Source of the DNA: Sulfitobacter sp. LCG007
GTDB lineage: Bacteria > Pseudomonadota > Alphaproteobacteria > Rhodobacterales > Rhodobacteraceae
Assembly: GCF_040801785.1 (NCBI RefSeq)
Contig: NZ_CP161805.1
Coordinates: 248,001 to 312,000 of the forward strand
DNA: 64,000 nucleotides
Direction of reading: 5' to 3'
The translations under genes were made by a program, and so were the position numbers. How positions within the stretch are numbered: position 1 is the first letter of the stretch; the number at the start of each line of letters is the position of its first letter. Under the pieces are notes generated by a model. It was not told the DNA's origin. It saw nothing but the letters and a program-made list of their open reading frames with translations, and searched no databases. Below, one piece after another: positions 36,553 to 45,897 of this stretch.

Positions 36553-37062
36553 TCAGCGCACCACGAGCCGGGTGCCCGGCGGGGCGTTCCGCGCGATCCG
36601 GTGCAGATCGCGCCGCCGCAGGGCGATGCAGCCCTCGGTCGGAAAGCCGGGTCGGCGCTGCTGGTGGACGAAGATCGCCGATCCCCGCCCGGAAATGGCA
36701 TCCGGCCAGTTCCAGTCCGTCAGCAGGATCAGATCGTAGAGCGGGTCGGCGCGCCGCAACCTCTCGTGGCTCCAGCCGTGCGGTGCGCGGACATGGCGGT
36801 TGTAGCAGGGGTCCGACGGATCGTCCGACCACAGGTCCGCCAGGCCGATCGGCCTCGCCCACGGGGCGGGGCGTGCCATCCGGTCAGGACGGTAGAGAAG
36901 GCCGGTGATGCGATGGATGCCGCATGGCGTCGCGCCGTCGCCTTCACGCTTTTCCCGCGACAGCCCCCAGCGCCCGATGCTGCAGGGATGGAAACTGCCC
37001 CGAAAGTGCAGCCCCCTCGGCGTCAGGATCATGTCGCCGCGCCGGGGGAGGGCGGGCACCAT
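36553..37062 (-). CDS. L,D-transpeptidase family (YkuD-like) protein
   Basis: The 169-residue protein carries the YkuD catalytic core IFVHQQRRPGFPTEGCIALR, with His and catalytic Cys145, and FSRG-like segments conserved in short alphaproteobacterial L,D-transpeptidases. Such enzymes form 3-3 cross-links or attach lipoproteins to peptidoglycan; this short form may be cytoplasmic or unattached, since no signal peptide is seen. Start is ATG 37062 by family length. It follows ribA after 14 bases in the same transcript. Confidence 0.82.
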   Translation of the reverse strand: MVPALPRRGDMILTPRGLHFRGSFHPCSIGRWGLSREKREGDGATPCGIHRITGLLYRPDRMARPAPWARPIGLADLWSDDPSDPCYNRHVRAPHGWSHERLRRADPLYDLILLTDWNWPDAISGRGSAIFVHQQRRPGFPTEGCIALRRRDLHRIARNAPPGTRLVVR

Positions 37063-37076
37063 CCTCCCCGCGACGC

Positions 37077-38159
37077 TCACAGCAGATGCCCCGACCGGGC
37101 GGCCTTCGTGGCGAGATAATGCGCGTTGTGGCGGTTCTCGCCCACCTTCAGCGGCACCCGTTCGCTTACCTCGATACCGCTGCTTTCCATCATGGCGACC
37201 TTGGCGGGGTTGTTGGTCAGCAGCCGGACCCGCCTGACCCCCATTCGGCGAAGGATCTGCGCCGCGAGACGGAAGTCCCTTTCGTCGTCCTCGAAGCCCA
37301 GGCGGTGATTGGCCTCGACCGTGTCGAAGCCCTGATCCTGCAGCGAATAGGCCCGCATCTTGTTCGCCAGGCCGATGCCGCGCCCTTCCTGGTTCATGTA
37401 GAGCAGGATGCCCGCCCCCTCGGCGCCCATCTGGGCCATGGCCGCCCGCAGCTGCGGGCCGCAGTCGCATTTGAGCGATCCCATGAGGTCCCCTGTGAAG
37501 CATGCCGAATGCAGCCGGACAAGAACGGCGGCCGTGCGGTCGGGTTTGCCGATCTCGATGGCGTAGTGCTCTTCGCCGCCATCCTGCGGCCGGTAGACAT
37601 GAAGCCGCCCCGACTCGGACACTTCCATCGGCAGGCGCGCATCCGCCACGGGATGAAGCGGGCTGCTTTCGCCAAGCGCGGCCTGCTCGATCGGGACCAG
37701 CGTGAGGTTGCTGGCTGCGGCGAAGCCGCCGGGATCGCCGAGCGGCACCACGACCGCCGAGGGCAGCAGACGCGCGGCCTTGGCGAGCCTGATCGCCGCG
37801 CGATGCGGCGAGGCATCCCCGCCCCGGTCGCACGTCAGCGGCCCCTTCATCGGAAACCGCAGGTCGTCCGCCGGATCGGCCAGGGCCAGCACCCAGTCGA
37901 GGCTTGCGTTTTCCGGCAGCAGGACGCGTGCGAGATCGCCGTCGTAGACCCGCGCCTTCAGCGTCTCGGCGCGATGTGCCGTGAGGGCGAGAACCGCACC
38001 CCCGAGGCGCATCGCTTCTTCAAGCCTGCCTGCGCTCAGCGTTTCGGCCGCCAGCACCAGGCTTCCGTCACCGGCGCCCTGCAACACGATCGGTACACCC
38101 ATGCGCAGGTCGGCACGCGCGCGCGCGAGGCGCTCGGATATGTCGGGGGCAAGGCTCAT
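37077..38159 (-). CDS. ribA: GTP cyclohydrolase II with degenerate RibB-like N-terminal domain
   Basis: The 360-residue protein has an N-terminal half (residues 1-175) that resembles DHBP synthase (RibB) but lacks its clear acidic catalytic signature. The C-terminal half is GTP cyclohydrolase II, with the zinc Cys triad in CFTGDLMGSLKCDCG, EGRGIGLANKMRAY and LLTNNPAKV. It catalyses the first step of riboflavin synthesis from GTP. This fused, half-degenerate layout is common in Rhodobacteraceae. The L,D-transpeptidase gene follows. Confidence 0.9.
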   Translation of the reverse strand: MSLAPDISERLARARADLRMGVPIVLQGAGDGSLVLAAETLSAGRLEEAMRLGGAVLALTAHRAETLKARVYDGDLARVLLPENASLDWVLALADPADDLRFPMKGPLTCDRGGDASPHRAAIRLAKAARLLPSAVVVPLGDPGGFAAASNLTLVPIEQAALGESSPLHPVADARLPMEVSESGRLHVYRPQDGGEEHYAIEIGKPDRTAAVLVRLHSACFTGDLMGSLKCDCGPQLRAAMAQMGAEGAGILLYMNQEGRGIGLANKMRAYSLQDQGFDTVEANHRLGFEDDERDFRLAAQILRRMGVRRVRLLTNNPAKVAMMESSGIEVSERVPLKVGENRHNAHYLATKAARSGHLL

Positions 38160-38317
38160 TTTCGGACGATCCGTCTGTTTGATCCTGATCTATGACAGGG
38201 ACGCGGGAATTGAAACAATCGGCGGCAAGGCAACACGAGCCCGTGAATTTTCGAGTGTCTTCCTTGCCGCGGGCGATGTCGATCACATCTGTGTCACACA
38301 AAGCGTGAGGACCCGGT

Positions 38318-39004
38318 ATGCCACAGTTGAAGAAGATCCTGCTGGTCGACGATGACGAAGACCTTCGCGAGGCTCTCAGCGAGCAACTCGTGATGACCGA
38401 GGATTTCGATGTCTACGAGGCCGGAAACGGGACAGAGGCGATGGCGCGGGCCCGCGAGGCGCTCTACGATCTGGTCATCCTCGATGTGGGCCTTCCAGAT
38501 ACCGACGGGCGTGAACTTTGCAAGCTGATGCGCAAACAGGGGGTCAAGAGCCCCATCCTGATGCTGACCGGACATGACAGCGACGCCGACACCATTCTAG
38601 GCCTGGATGCCGGGGCCAACGACTACGTCACCAAACCTTTCAAGTTTCCCGTTCTTCTGGCCAGGATAAGGGCGCAGCTGCGCCAGCACGAGCAATCGGA
38701 GGATGCGGTTTTTCAGCTTGGCCACTACACGTTCAAGCCGGCGATGAAGGTACTCATCACCGAGGACGACAAGAAGGTGCGCCTGACCGAGAAAGAAACC
38801 AACATCCTGAAGTTTCTCTATCGCTCGACCGACGGTGTCGTGCCGCGCGACGTGCTTCTGCACGAAGTCTGGGGCTATAACGCCGGTGTGACGACCCACA
38901 CGCTCGAGACCCACATCTACAGATTGCGCCAGAAAATCGAGCCCGACCCTTCGAATGCCCGTCTTCTCGTCACGGAATCGGGCGGATATCGACTGATGTC
39001 CTGA
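38318..39004 (+). CDS. OmpR-family response regulator (CenR-like)
   Basis: The 228-residue regulator has a receiver domain (acidic DDD 11-13, phospho-Asp56 in LVILDVGLP, Thr84, Lys106 in YVTKPFKF) and an OmpR-type winged helix at about 135-228 (LTEKETNILKFLYRS, HTLETHIYRLRQKIEP, ESGGYRLMS). It reads like the alphaproteobacterial CenR, an essential regulator of envelope integrity and division in Caulobacter and Rhodobacter; the orthology is my inference. No kinase gene is adjacent. A structured RNA follows the stop. Confidence 0.9.
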   Translation: MPQLKKILLVDDDEDLREALSEQLVMTEDFDVYEAGNGTEAMARAREALYDLVILDVGLPDTDGRELCKLMRKQGVKSPILMLTGHDSDADTILGLDAGANDYVTKPFKFPVLLARIRAQLRQHEQSEDAVFQLGHYTFKPAMKVLITEDDKKVRLTEKETNILKFLYRSTDGVVPRDVLLHEVWGYNAGVTTHTLETHIYRLRQKIEPDPSNARLLVTESGGYRLMS

Positions 39005-39056
39005 GTGATTCAGATTTCGTTCACCATTTCCACGTTATGGTTGTATGGTAAGCGAA

Positions 39057-39160
39057 GGGTTCGAGCGAACCGAGAACCGCAAGAGATCCCGCGCATGCCC
39101 GGGTTATGGCATGTACCTCCCTGTTGGACTTGGCCGGGCCTTGTGCCCGGTCTTTTTTTT
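39057..39160 (+). ncRNA. SorX-like small RNA in the 3' region of the response regulator gene
   Basis: Three hairpins and a U-run are readable. Hairpin 1 is GGTTC-GAGC-GAACC (39058-39071). Hairpin 2 pairs CATGCC (94-99 of this block) with GGCATG around an 8-base loop (39094-39113). A single-stranded ACCTCCCTG follows, then an 8-bp GC terminator stem (39132-39152) and eight Us. The CCUCCC could base-pair with ribosome binding sites. In Rhodobacter the 3'-UTR sRNA SorX is released from an OmpR-type regulator mRNA, matching this location. It could instead start at a promoter (TTCACC-18-TATGGT, 39020-39049). Confidence 0.6.
39132..39160 (+). terminator. Rho-independent terminator of the sRNA/response regulator transcript
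   Basis: The stem pairs GGCCGGGC (39132-39139) with GCCCGGTC (39145-39152), has the loop CTTGT and is followed by eight T's. It is a textbook intrinsic terminator and marks the 3' end of the sRNA or regulator transcript. Confidence 0.93.
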
Positions 39161-39268
39161 GTGCCGTGCGGCCGGACTGCGCTGGCGCGAGTTTCGAGGC
39201 CGGGACGGGGCATGGCACCTCGCCCCCACGCAGGTTAGGGTGCGCCCGACCATCAGCGGAGACCGTCC

Positions 39269-40057
39269 ATGCCCTTCACGCTTGCCACCTGGAACATCAA
39301 TTCGGTACGGCTGCGCGCGCCCAACGTGCTCAGGCTGCTGACCGAGGACGCGCCAGATGTCCTGTGTCTTCAGGAATGCAAGAGCCCGGTCGAGAAGATG
39401 CCGCTCGAGGCGTTCGCCGAGGCGGGCTACCGCTACTGCGTGGCACGCGGCCAGAAGGGCTACAACGGTGTCGCAATCCTGTCGAAGATCCCGCTCGAGG
39501 ACGCGGGCGACCGCGATTTCGCGGCGCTGACCCACGCCCGTCACGTCGCCGCCCGCCTCGAGAACGGCGTGGTCATCCATAACTTCTATGTTCCGGCCGG
39601 TGGCGATGTGCCGGATCGCGAGGTCAACGTGAAGTTCGGCCAGAAGCTCGACTACCTGACCGAGATGCGCGACTGGTTCCATGAAGAGACGCCGCGAAGG
39701 TCGATCCTCGTGGGCGACCTCAACATCGCCCCGCGCGAGGACGACGTCTGGAACCACAAGGCGCTGCTCAAGATTGTCAGCCACACACCCGTCGAGGTCG
39801 AACACCTCGGGCAGGCGCAGGATGCCGGGGCCTGGGTCGACATCACGCGCAAGGACATCCCCGACGGCCGCCTCTACAGCTGGTGGTCCTACCGTGCGAA
39901 GGACTGGGACGCGGCGGACAAGGGGCGGCGGCTCGACCACATCTGGGCAACGCCCGACATCGCGAGCGCCGGCCATTCCAGCCGGATCCTGCGCGCCGCG
40001 CGCGGATGGGAGCAGCCAAGCGACCATGCCCCCGTCTTCGCAACTTTTGACCTTTGA
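39269..40057 (+). CDS. xth: exodeoxyribonuclease III
   Basis: This 262-residue EEP-fold nuclease removes 3' blocks and acts as an AP endonuclease in base excision repair. Visible segments include FTLATWNINSVRLRAPNVLR, LQECKSPVEKMP, VGDLNIAPREDDVWNHKAL and the C-terminal EQPSDHAPVFATF, all family motifs with the metal-binding Glu/Asp/His. It leads the xth-thioredoxin/TPR run; 57 bases separate it from the next gene. Confidence 0.95.
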   Translation: MPFTLATWNINSVRLRAPNVLRLLTEDAPDVLCLQECKSPVEKMPLEAFAEAGYRYCVARGQKGYNGVAILSKIPLEDAGDRDFAALTHARHVAARLENGVVIHNFYVPAGGDVPDREVNVKFGQKLDYLTEMRDWFHEETPRRSILVGDLNIAPREDDVWNHKALLKIVSHTPVEVEHLGQAQDAGAWVDITRKDIPDGRLYSWWSYRAKDWDAADKGRRLDHIWATPDIASAGHSSRILRAARGWEQPSDHAPVFATFDL

Positions 40058-40113
40058 TTCCCGAAAAGCAGCGCACATATACACGGCAAACGCTTGATGC
40101 GGAGGATGACAAC

Positions 40114-41031
40114 ATGATCGACCTGAACCTGACCGCCGCCCCCGTGGCAGACGACCTGATCAAGGAAGGCAGCGAGGCTACCTTCATGGCGGACGTGGTG
40201 GAGGCTTCCCAGACCGTTCCGGTCATCGTCGACTTCTGGGCCCCGTGGTGCGGCCCATGCAAGACGCTGGGACCGATGCTCGAAAGCGCCGTGCGGGCCG
40301 CGAAGGGCGCGGTGAAGATGGTGAAGGTCAACGTCGATGAGGCGCGTATGATCGCAGGCCAGCTGCAGATCCAGTCGATCCCGACGGTCTACGCCTTCCA
40401 CAAGGGCCAGCCCGTCGACGGTTTCCAAGGCGCCTTGCCGCAGTCCGAGATCAAGGCATTCGTCGACCGTGTGGTAAGCGCCGCCGGAGGCGAGGCCCCC
40501 GGCGAGGCGCTGGCCGAGGCCATCGCGGCGGCCGAAGAAATGCTGAACGAAGGCGCCGCCACGGATGCCGCGCAGACCTTCGCCGCGATTCTCGGCGAGG
40601 ATCCCGCCAACGCCGCGGCCTACGGCGGGCTGGTGCGGGCCCATGTGGCGATGGGAGAGCTCGAGCAGGCCGAGGCGATCCTGAACGGCGCGCCGGCACA
40701 AATTTCCCGCTCGCCCGAACTCGATGCGGCGCATGCACAGCTGCAGCTCGCCCGGCAGGCCGAGAATGCCGGACCGGTGTCGGATCTGCGCGCGGCGGTC
40801 GAGGCCGACGAGAACGACCACCAGTCCCGCTTCGATCTCGCGCAGGCGCTTCACGCCAAGGGTGACGCCGCTGGGGCGGTTGAAGAATTGCTCGAACTGT
40901 TCCGGCGCGACCGCGAATGGAACGAGGGCGCGGCGAAGGCCCAGCTCTTCACGATTTTCGAGGCGATGAAGCCCAACGATCCGGTAATGCTTCACGGCCG
41001 GCGAAAATTGAGCTCGTTGATATTTGCCTGA
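40114..41031 (+). CDS. thioredoxin-like protein with TPR tail (CnoX/YbbN type)
   Basis: This 305-residue protein has a thioredoxin domain (1-115) with active site WCGPC (45-49) and then TPR-like helices (about 130-290: EEMLNEGAATDAAQTFAAIL, AAYGGLVRAHVAMGELEQAE). YbbN/CnoX proteins are chaperedoxins that protect GroEL/DnaK substrates from oxidation. ATG 40114 with GGAGGA upstream is preferred over a longer frame. The LON-domain gene follows after 27 bases. Confidence 0.92.
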   Translation: MIDLNLTAAPVADDLIKEGSEATFMADVVEASQTVPVIVDFWAPWCGPCKTLGPMLESAVRAAKGAVKMVKVNVDEARMIAGQLQIQSIPTVYAFHKGQPVDGFQGALPQSEIKAFVDRVVSAAGGEAPGEALAEAIAAAEEMLNEGAATDAAQTFAAILGEDPANAAAYGGLVRAHVAMGELEQAEAILNGAPAQISRSPELDAAHAQLQLARQAENAGPVSDLRAAVEADENDHQSRFDLAQALHAKGDAAGAVEELLELFRRDREWNEGAAKAQLFTIFEAMKPNDPVMLHGRRKLSSLIFA

Positions 41032-41058
41032 TGCGACAACCGTTCTAACTGTCAGGAC

Positions 41059-41703
41059 ATGATCACTGCGGCAGAGCTCCCCGAGACGATCCCGGTGTTT
41101 CCACTTCCCGGCGCACTCCTCCTGCCGCGTTCGCGATTGCCCCTGCATATCTTCGAGCCGCGCTACCTGCAGATGCTGGAGGATGCCCTGAAGACAAGCA
41201 CCCGGCTGATCGGCATGATCCAGCCCGCGGGGGTGCCGCCGGGCGCGCCCGCCCGGCTGCATTCGATCGGCTGCGCGGGACGCATCACCCAGTTCTCCGA
41301 GACGGAGGACGGGCGGTATCTGATCACGCTCGGCGGTATTTCCCGTTTCCGGATCGTCGAGGAGATAGAAGGGTTTACCCCCTACCGCCGCTGCAACGTG
41401 AGCTGGAAGGGTTTCGACCAGGATCTCGGCGCGGAAGAGCAGGACGCCGCATTTTCGCGCAAAGCCTTCCTGGAACTTCTGGGGCGCTATTTCGATGCGC
41501 GCAACCTGACGGCCGACTGGGACACGCTGAAGGAAGCCGATGACGAGCTGTTGGTGAATTCGCTGTCGATGATGCTCGATTTCGAGCCTGAGGAAAAGCA
41601 GGCGTTGCTCGAAGCGGGCTCGCTGGCGGACCGCCGCGAGACGCTGGTGACGCTTATCGAATACGCCATTCGCGGTGGCGACAGCTCGGAGATGATGCAA
41701 TGA
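41059..41703 (+). CDS. LON peptidase substrate-binding domain protein
   Basis: The 214-residue protein is a stand-alone LON N-terminal domain with [20 protein letters not shown] near its start, [14 protein letters not shown] and a middle helix-rich part. It lacks the Lon ATPase and protease parts; such proteins act as adaptors or have unknown roles. It precedes and overlaps Trm112 (ATGA). Confidence 0.9.
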   Translation: MITAAELPETIPVFPLPGALLLPRSRLPLHIFEPRYLQMLEDALKTSTRLIGMIQPAGVPPGAPARLHSIGCAGRITQFSETEDGRYLITLGGISRFRIVEEIEGFTPYRRCNVSWKGFDQDLGAEEQDAAFSRKAFLELLGRYFDARNLTADWDTLKEADDELLVNSLSMMLDFEPEEKQALLEAGSLADRRETLVTLIEYAIRGGDSSEMMQ

Positions 41704-41885
41704 CCGACACTGTCACGCAATTCGACCGGCGCATGCTCGAGGCGCTCGTCTGCCCGCGCACGCAGACGACACTACACTACGATGCGGAACGTCAGGAGCT
41801 TGTATCCAAGGCCGCCAGTCTCGCCTATCCGATCCGCAACGGTATCCCGGTCATGCTCGAGGCCGAGGCGCGGGTCCTCGACTGA
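41700..41885 (+). CDS. Trm112 family protein
   Basis: This 61-residue protein matches Trm112/Yca[21 protein letters not shown] and [16 protein letters not shown]. Trm112 proteins are small scaffolds that activate methyltransferases. Only one Cys remains of the zinc ligands seen in some members. It overlaps the LON gene and converges with ubiH (5 bases apart). Confidence 0.88.
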   Translation: MTDTVTQFDRRMLEALVCPRTQTTLHYDAERQELVSKAASLAYPIRNGIPVMLEAEARVLD

Positions 41886-41890
41886 TCCGC

Positions 41891-43117
41891 TCAGAGCGGC
41901 AGCCCCTGCATGAGACGCGGCAGGTCGCCGGTAAGCCCGGCAGCTTCGCGGATGAAGCCCCGGCGCAGACCCGGCCATTTCGCGACCAACCCCAGACCCA
42001 GATCGCGCCCTGCCCGCAATAGCGGATTATCGTTCGAAAACAGTCGGTTGAAGGTGTCCGTTGCGATTGCCAGCGTGGTGTTGTCGAAGCGACGCCAGAT
42101 CTCGTATCGCGCCAGAACGTCCGTTGCTCCGAAGTCCTCGCCGCGCCGCGCCGCATCCGCAATGACTTCCGCCAGCGCCGCGATGTCGCGCAGTCCCGCA
42201 TTCAGACCCTGCCCGGCAATCGGATGAACGCCATGCGCCGCATCGCCGGCAAGGGCGACCCTGTCGGCGACAAGGCTGTTTGCGAGCGACAGGCTGAGCG
42301 GGTAGCTCGAGCGTTTCCCCTCAAGCCCGATCTCACCCAGGAAATCGCCGAAGCGCGGGCGCAGCAGGTCGAGATAGTCGGGATCTGGCAGGGCGGCGAC
42401 ATGGGCGGCAGAGCGGCTTCCCTGCGTCCAGACGATGGACGAGCGGTTGCCCTTCAGCGGCAGGATCGCCAGCGGTCCCTCCGGCATGAAGAACTGATGC
42501 GCGACACCCTCATGCGGTTTCTCGTGCGAGATGGCGCAGACCAGCGCCGTCTGTTCGTAGCCCCATCCCGTTCTCGCGATGCCCGAACGTCCTGCAACCT
42601 GCGAATCGCGTCCGTCGCAGCCGACAAGCAGGCGTGCCCGCAGGCGTTCCCCTGATTGCAGCGTGACCGTGATGCCGGTCGCATCGGGTTCCTGCGCAAT
42701 GACGGTTTCGGGTGCCAGATGGCGGATACCGGACCGGGCGGCGACCGCCGCGAGCAAAGCCGGGCGAAGGTGGCGATCCTCGACCATGTAGCCCATCGGC
42801 CCTTCCTCGATCTCGGCATGATCGAAGTGCATGAAAAACGGGGAAGGGCCCTCGCCCGGCCGTCCGTCGCTGACCTTGATATCGAGCATGGGCTGGGCGT
42901 TGCCGTCGAGGCTTTCCCAGATCCCCAGCCCGTCGAGCAGCCGCATCGATGTCAGCGCCAGCGCGTAGGCGCGCCCGTCGAAGGCGGGATCGCTGCGGGC
43001 CGCGACCGGCTGGCTGTCGACCAGAACGACCCGCCGGCCCGCCCCGGCGCAGGCGAGGGCCAGCGTCGCGCCGTTCAACCCGCCGCCGGAAATCAGGATA
43101 TCGCAGTCTGCATTCAT
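41891..43117 (-). CDS. UbiH/COQ6 family FAD-dependent monooxygenase
   Basis: The 408-residue protein has the FAD motif GGGLNGATLALA (11 onward), a DG-type motif in VGCDGRDSQVAGRSG, and the second FAD motif GDAAHGVHPIAGQGLNAG near residue 285. UbiH/UbiF/COQ6 enzymes hydroxylate the quinone ring in ubiquinone synthesis. Which ring position is not decidable here. ATG 43117 begins MNADCDILISG. It is divergent from the amidase. Confidence 0.92.
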   Translation of the reverse strand: MNADCDILISGGGLNGATLALACAGAGRRVVLVDSQPVAARSDPAFDGRAYALALTSMRLLDGLGIWESLDGNAQPMLDIKVSDGRPGEGPSPFFMHFDHAEIEEGPMGYMVEDRHLRPALLAAVAARSGIRHLAPETVIAQEPDATGITVTLQSGERLRARLLVGCDGRDSQVAGRSGIARTGWGYEQTALVCAISHEKPHEGVAHQFFMPEGPLAILPLKGNRSSIVWTQGSRSAAHVAALPDPDYLDLLRPRFGDFLGEIGLEGKRSSYPLSLSLANSLVADRVALAGDAAHGVHPIAGQGLNAGLRDIAALAEVIADAARRGEDFGATDVLARYEIWRRFDNTTLAIATDTFNRLFSNDNPLLRAGRDLGLGLVAKWPGLRRGFIREAAGLTGDLPRLMQGLPL

Positions 43118-43204
43118 GACCCTGATTATGATCCGAGGCGGGGGATTGTCCATGCGCCCGCGCGCCGCTACCGTTTCGACACTGCTGATGACGGGGGTGA
43201 CACG

Positions 43205-44533
43205 GTGCAGGACTGGTTGTGGATGAGCGCTGCAGCGCTCGGGCGCGGGATCGGCGCGGGAAAGATAGACCCGGTGGAACTGGCCGGCACCTATCTCGAC
43301 GCTATCGACGCCCATCCGATGCGCGACCGCATCTACGCCCGCGTGACCCGTGAGCGGGCTCTTGCCGAGGCCGGGGCCGCGAAAGCCCGTGCCAAGAGCG
43401 GGCAGCGGCTTTCGCCGCTCGACGGTGTGCCGGTGAGCTGGAAAGACCTGTTCGACACGGCGGGTATCGGCACCGAGGCGGGCTCGAAACTGCTGGCGGG
43501 CAGGGTCCCCGAGCAGGACGCGCTGGTTCTGCGCAATGCAACGGCTGCGGGGCTCGTCTGTCTTGGCAAGACGCACATGAGCGAACTGGCCTTTTCGGGC
43601 CTCGGCTACAATCCGTCGACCGAAACCTCGCCCTGCGTCAACGACGAGGAAGCCGTGGCGGGCGGGTCGTCCTCCGGTGCCGCGGCTTCCGTCGCGTTCG
43701 GGCTCGCCGCTGCCGCGGTCGGCACGGACACCGGCGGATCGGTGCGCATCCCTGCGGCCTGGAACGACCTTGTCGGGCTCAAGACAACCTCGGGGCGGCT
43801 CAGCCTCGAAGGCGTCGTGCCGCTCATTCTCAGCCTCGATACGGTCGGGCCGCTGTGCCGGACCGTCGAGGACGCGGCCCTGATGCTGGCGGCGCTCGAA
43901 GGCGGCAAGGTGGCTGACATCGAGGGTGCATCGCTGGAAGGCAGACGCTTCGCCGTGCTCGAGACGATTGCGTTCGACGAAATCGCGGAAGAACCGCGCG
44001 CCGCGTTCGATGGTGCCATCGAGCGGCTCGAGGCGGAGGGCGCCACGATCGAGCGGATCGTCTTCGATGAACTGGGCAAGGCAATGGACCTTTCGGCCTG
44101 CGTCTATTCCTCGGAAGCCTACGGGCTCTGGCGGGACGTGATCGAGGCAAATCCGGGCGCGATGTTTGCCCAGATCCTCGAACGCTTCCGCATCGGCAAT
44201 GCCCATTCCGGTCCCGATTTCGTCGCCGCCTGGTCTACCGTGAAGTCGATCCGTGTCGCCTACGATCGGGCGACCGCAGGATTCGATGCCGTGCTGCTGC
44301 CGACCAGCCCGATCCTGCCACCCTCGCTGAAGCGGCTCGAGACGGAGGACGACTATTACGTCACCGCGAACCTCATGGCCCTTCGCAATGCCCGGATGGG
44401 CAACCTGATGGGCATCTGTGCCCTGACGGTGCCGACCGGCACGCCAAGCTGCGGCCTGACGCTGATGGCCGCCCCCGACATGGAGCCGGCACTCCTGCGC
44501 CTTGGCGCGGCCGTCGAAGCCGCGCTGGCCTGA
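43205..44533 (+). CDS. amidase (amidase-signature family)
   Basis: The 442-residue amidase has the Ser-cisSer-Lys triad: Lys80 in VSWKDLFDTAG, cis-Ser in GGSSSGAA (about 155-156) and nucleophile Ser179 in TDTGGSVRIPA. Substrate amides are unknown; GatA-like tRNA function is unlikely without gatB/C nearby. The start is GTG 43205 after GGGGGTGA; an ATG six codons later is possible. It precedes the aminotransferase by 163 non-coding bases in which I see nothing specific. Confidence 0.9.
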   Translation: MQDWLWMSAAALGRGIGAGKIDPVELAGTYLDAIDAHPMRDRIYARVTRERALAEAGAAKARAKSGQRLSPLDGVPVSWKDLFDTAGIGTEAGSKLLAGRVPEQDALVLRNATAAGLVCLGKTHMSELAFSGLGYNPSTETSPCVNDEEAVAGGSSSGAAASVAFGLAAAAVGTDTGGSVRIPAAWNDLVGLKTTSGRLSLEGVVPLILSLDTVGPLCRTVEDAALMLAALEGGKVADIEGASLEGRRFAVLETIAFDEIAEEPRAAFDGAIERLEAEGATIERIVFDELGKAMDLSACVYSSEAYGLWRDVIEANPGAMFAQILERFRIGNAHSGPDFVAAWSTVKSIRVAYDRATAGFDAVLLPTSPILPPSLKRLETEDDYYVTANLMALRNARMGNLMGICALTVPTGTPSCGLTLMAAPDMEPALLRLGAAVEAALA

Positions 44534-44696
44534 AAAGCCTTTGCAGCGGCCTGGTTAGCGTTTCGAGGGCGGCGCGCCGGGGCTGTCTGAAATGCCACAA
44601 GCGCCAACAGGTGTACGAGATATTCTGGACGCGCACCGGGTCTCTGGGGTAGGTTTCGGCAAACGGGACGCCAACGATCCCGACCGAGGCAGTGAT

Positions 44697-45893
44697 ATGA
44701 AGTTTCCCGAGCGGTTTTCGAACCTTCCGCCGCATGCATGGCCGCGTTTGCGCGCTCTGCTGGATGTGCACGAAGGTGGCGGGCCGGCGATTCACATGAC
44801 GATAGGGGAGCCCAAGCACACCTTTCCGTCCTGGGTGACGGACGTGATCGCGGCCAATGCGGCGGGCTTCAACAGTTATCCGCCGAACGAAGGCTCGCCG
44901 GAGCTTCGCCGGGCATTCTGCGATTTCTTCGCACGCCGCTATGGCGTGACGCTCGATCCCGATACCGAGGTCATGGCGCTCAACGGCACGCGTGAGGGGC
45001 TCTACAATGCCGTCATGGCGCTGTGCCCCGAGCGCAAGAACGGCGCGCAGCCCATCGTGCTGATGCCGAACCCGTTCTATCAGGTCTACCTGATCGCCGC
45101 GATCTCGGGCGCGGCGGAGCCGGTTTTGGTATCGGCCACAGCCGAAACGGGGCATCTGCCGGACTACGCAAGCCTGCCTTCCGATGTGCTGGACCGGACC
45201 GTGGCGGCCTATATCTGCTCGCCCGCCAACCCCCAGGGGGCGGTGGCGGACCGGGACTACTGGGAGCGCCTCATCCGGCTGGCCGAAAAGCACGACTTCC
45301 TGATCTTCGCCGACGAATGCTATTCGGAAATCTACCGCGACACGCCCCCGCCGGGCGCCCTGGAGGTCGCGCGCGGCTTGGGCGCCGATCCCGACCGGGT
45401 AGTGGTCTTCCATTCGCTCTCGAAGCGGTCGAACCTGCCGGGCCTGCGCTCGGGCTTCGTGGCTTCGGGGCCGGGTGCCATGCGCGAGCTTCGCCAGCTT
45501 CGGAACTACGCCGGCGCGCCGCTGCCGCTCCCGCTGCAGGCCGCTGCCGCGGCGGCCTGGCAGGACGAGGCGCATGTGGTCGAGAACCGCGCGCTCTACG
45601 CCGGGAAATACGCCATCGCCGACCGCATCTTCGGCAACGTGCCGGGCTATGAGAGCCCGCAGGCCGGATTCTTCCTGTGGCTGCCGGTCGAGGATGACGA
45701 GGCGGCGGCGCTGAAGCTTTGGCGCGAGACGGGCGTGCGCGTGCTGCCGGGAAGCTATCTCGCGCAGGCCACGGACGGGGTGAACCCGGGCAAGCGATAT
45801 ATCAGAGTGGCGCTTGTTGCGCCGAAGGACGAGACCGAGCGCGGGCTGGAGGCGATCCGGGCCACGCTCTACGCCGATCATGACGAGGGGTAA
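44697..45893 (+). CDS. PLP-dependent class I/II aminotransferase (DapC-like)
   Basis: The 398-residue aminotransferase has the PLP Lys243 in [26 protein letters not shown] and [14 protein letters not shown]. Its position directly before ftsK and its N-terminus ([17 protein letters not shown]) match succinyldiaminopimelate aminotransferases of this order; substrate assignment is tentative. A GAGG sits before ATG 44697. Four bases separate its stop from the ftsK ATG. Confidence 0.9.
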   Translation: MKFPERFSNLPPHAWPRLRALLDVHEGGGPAIHMTIGEPKHTFPSWVTDVIAANAAGFNSYPPNEGSPELRRAFCDFFARRYGVTLDPDTEVMALNGTREGLYNAVMALCPERKNGAQPIVLMPNPFYQVYLIAAISGAAEPVLVSATAETGHLPDYASLPSDVLDRTVAAYICSPANPQGAVADRDYWERLIRLAEKHDFLIFADECYSEIYRDTPPPGALEVARGLGADPDRVVVFHSLSKRSNLPGLRSGFVASGPGAMRELRQLRNYAGAPLPLPLQAAAAAAWQDEAHVVENRALYAGKYAIADRIFGNVPGYESPQAGFFLWLPVEDDEAAALKLWRETGVRVLPGSYLAQATDGVNPGKRYIRVALVAPKDETERGLEAIRATLYADHDEG

Positions 45894-45897
45894 GCGA

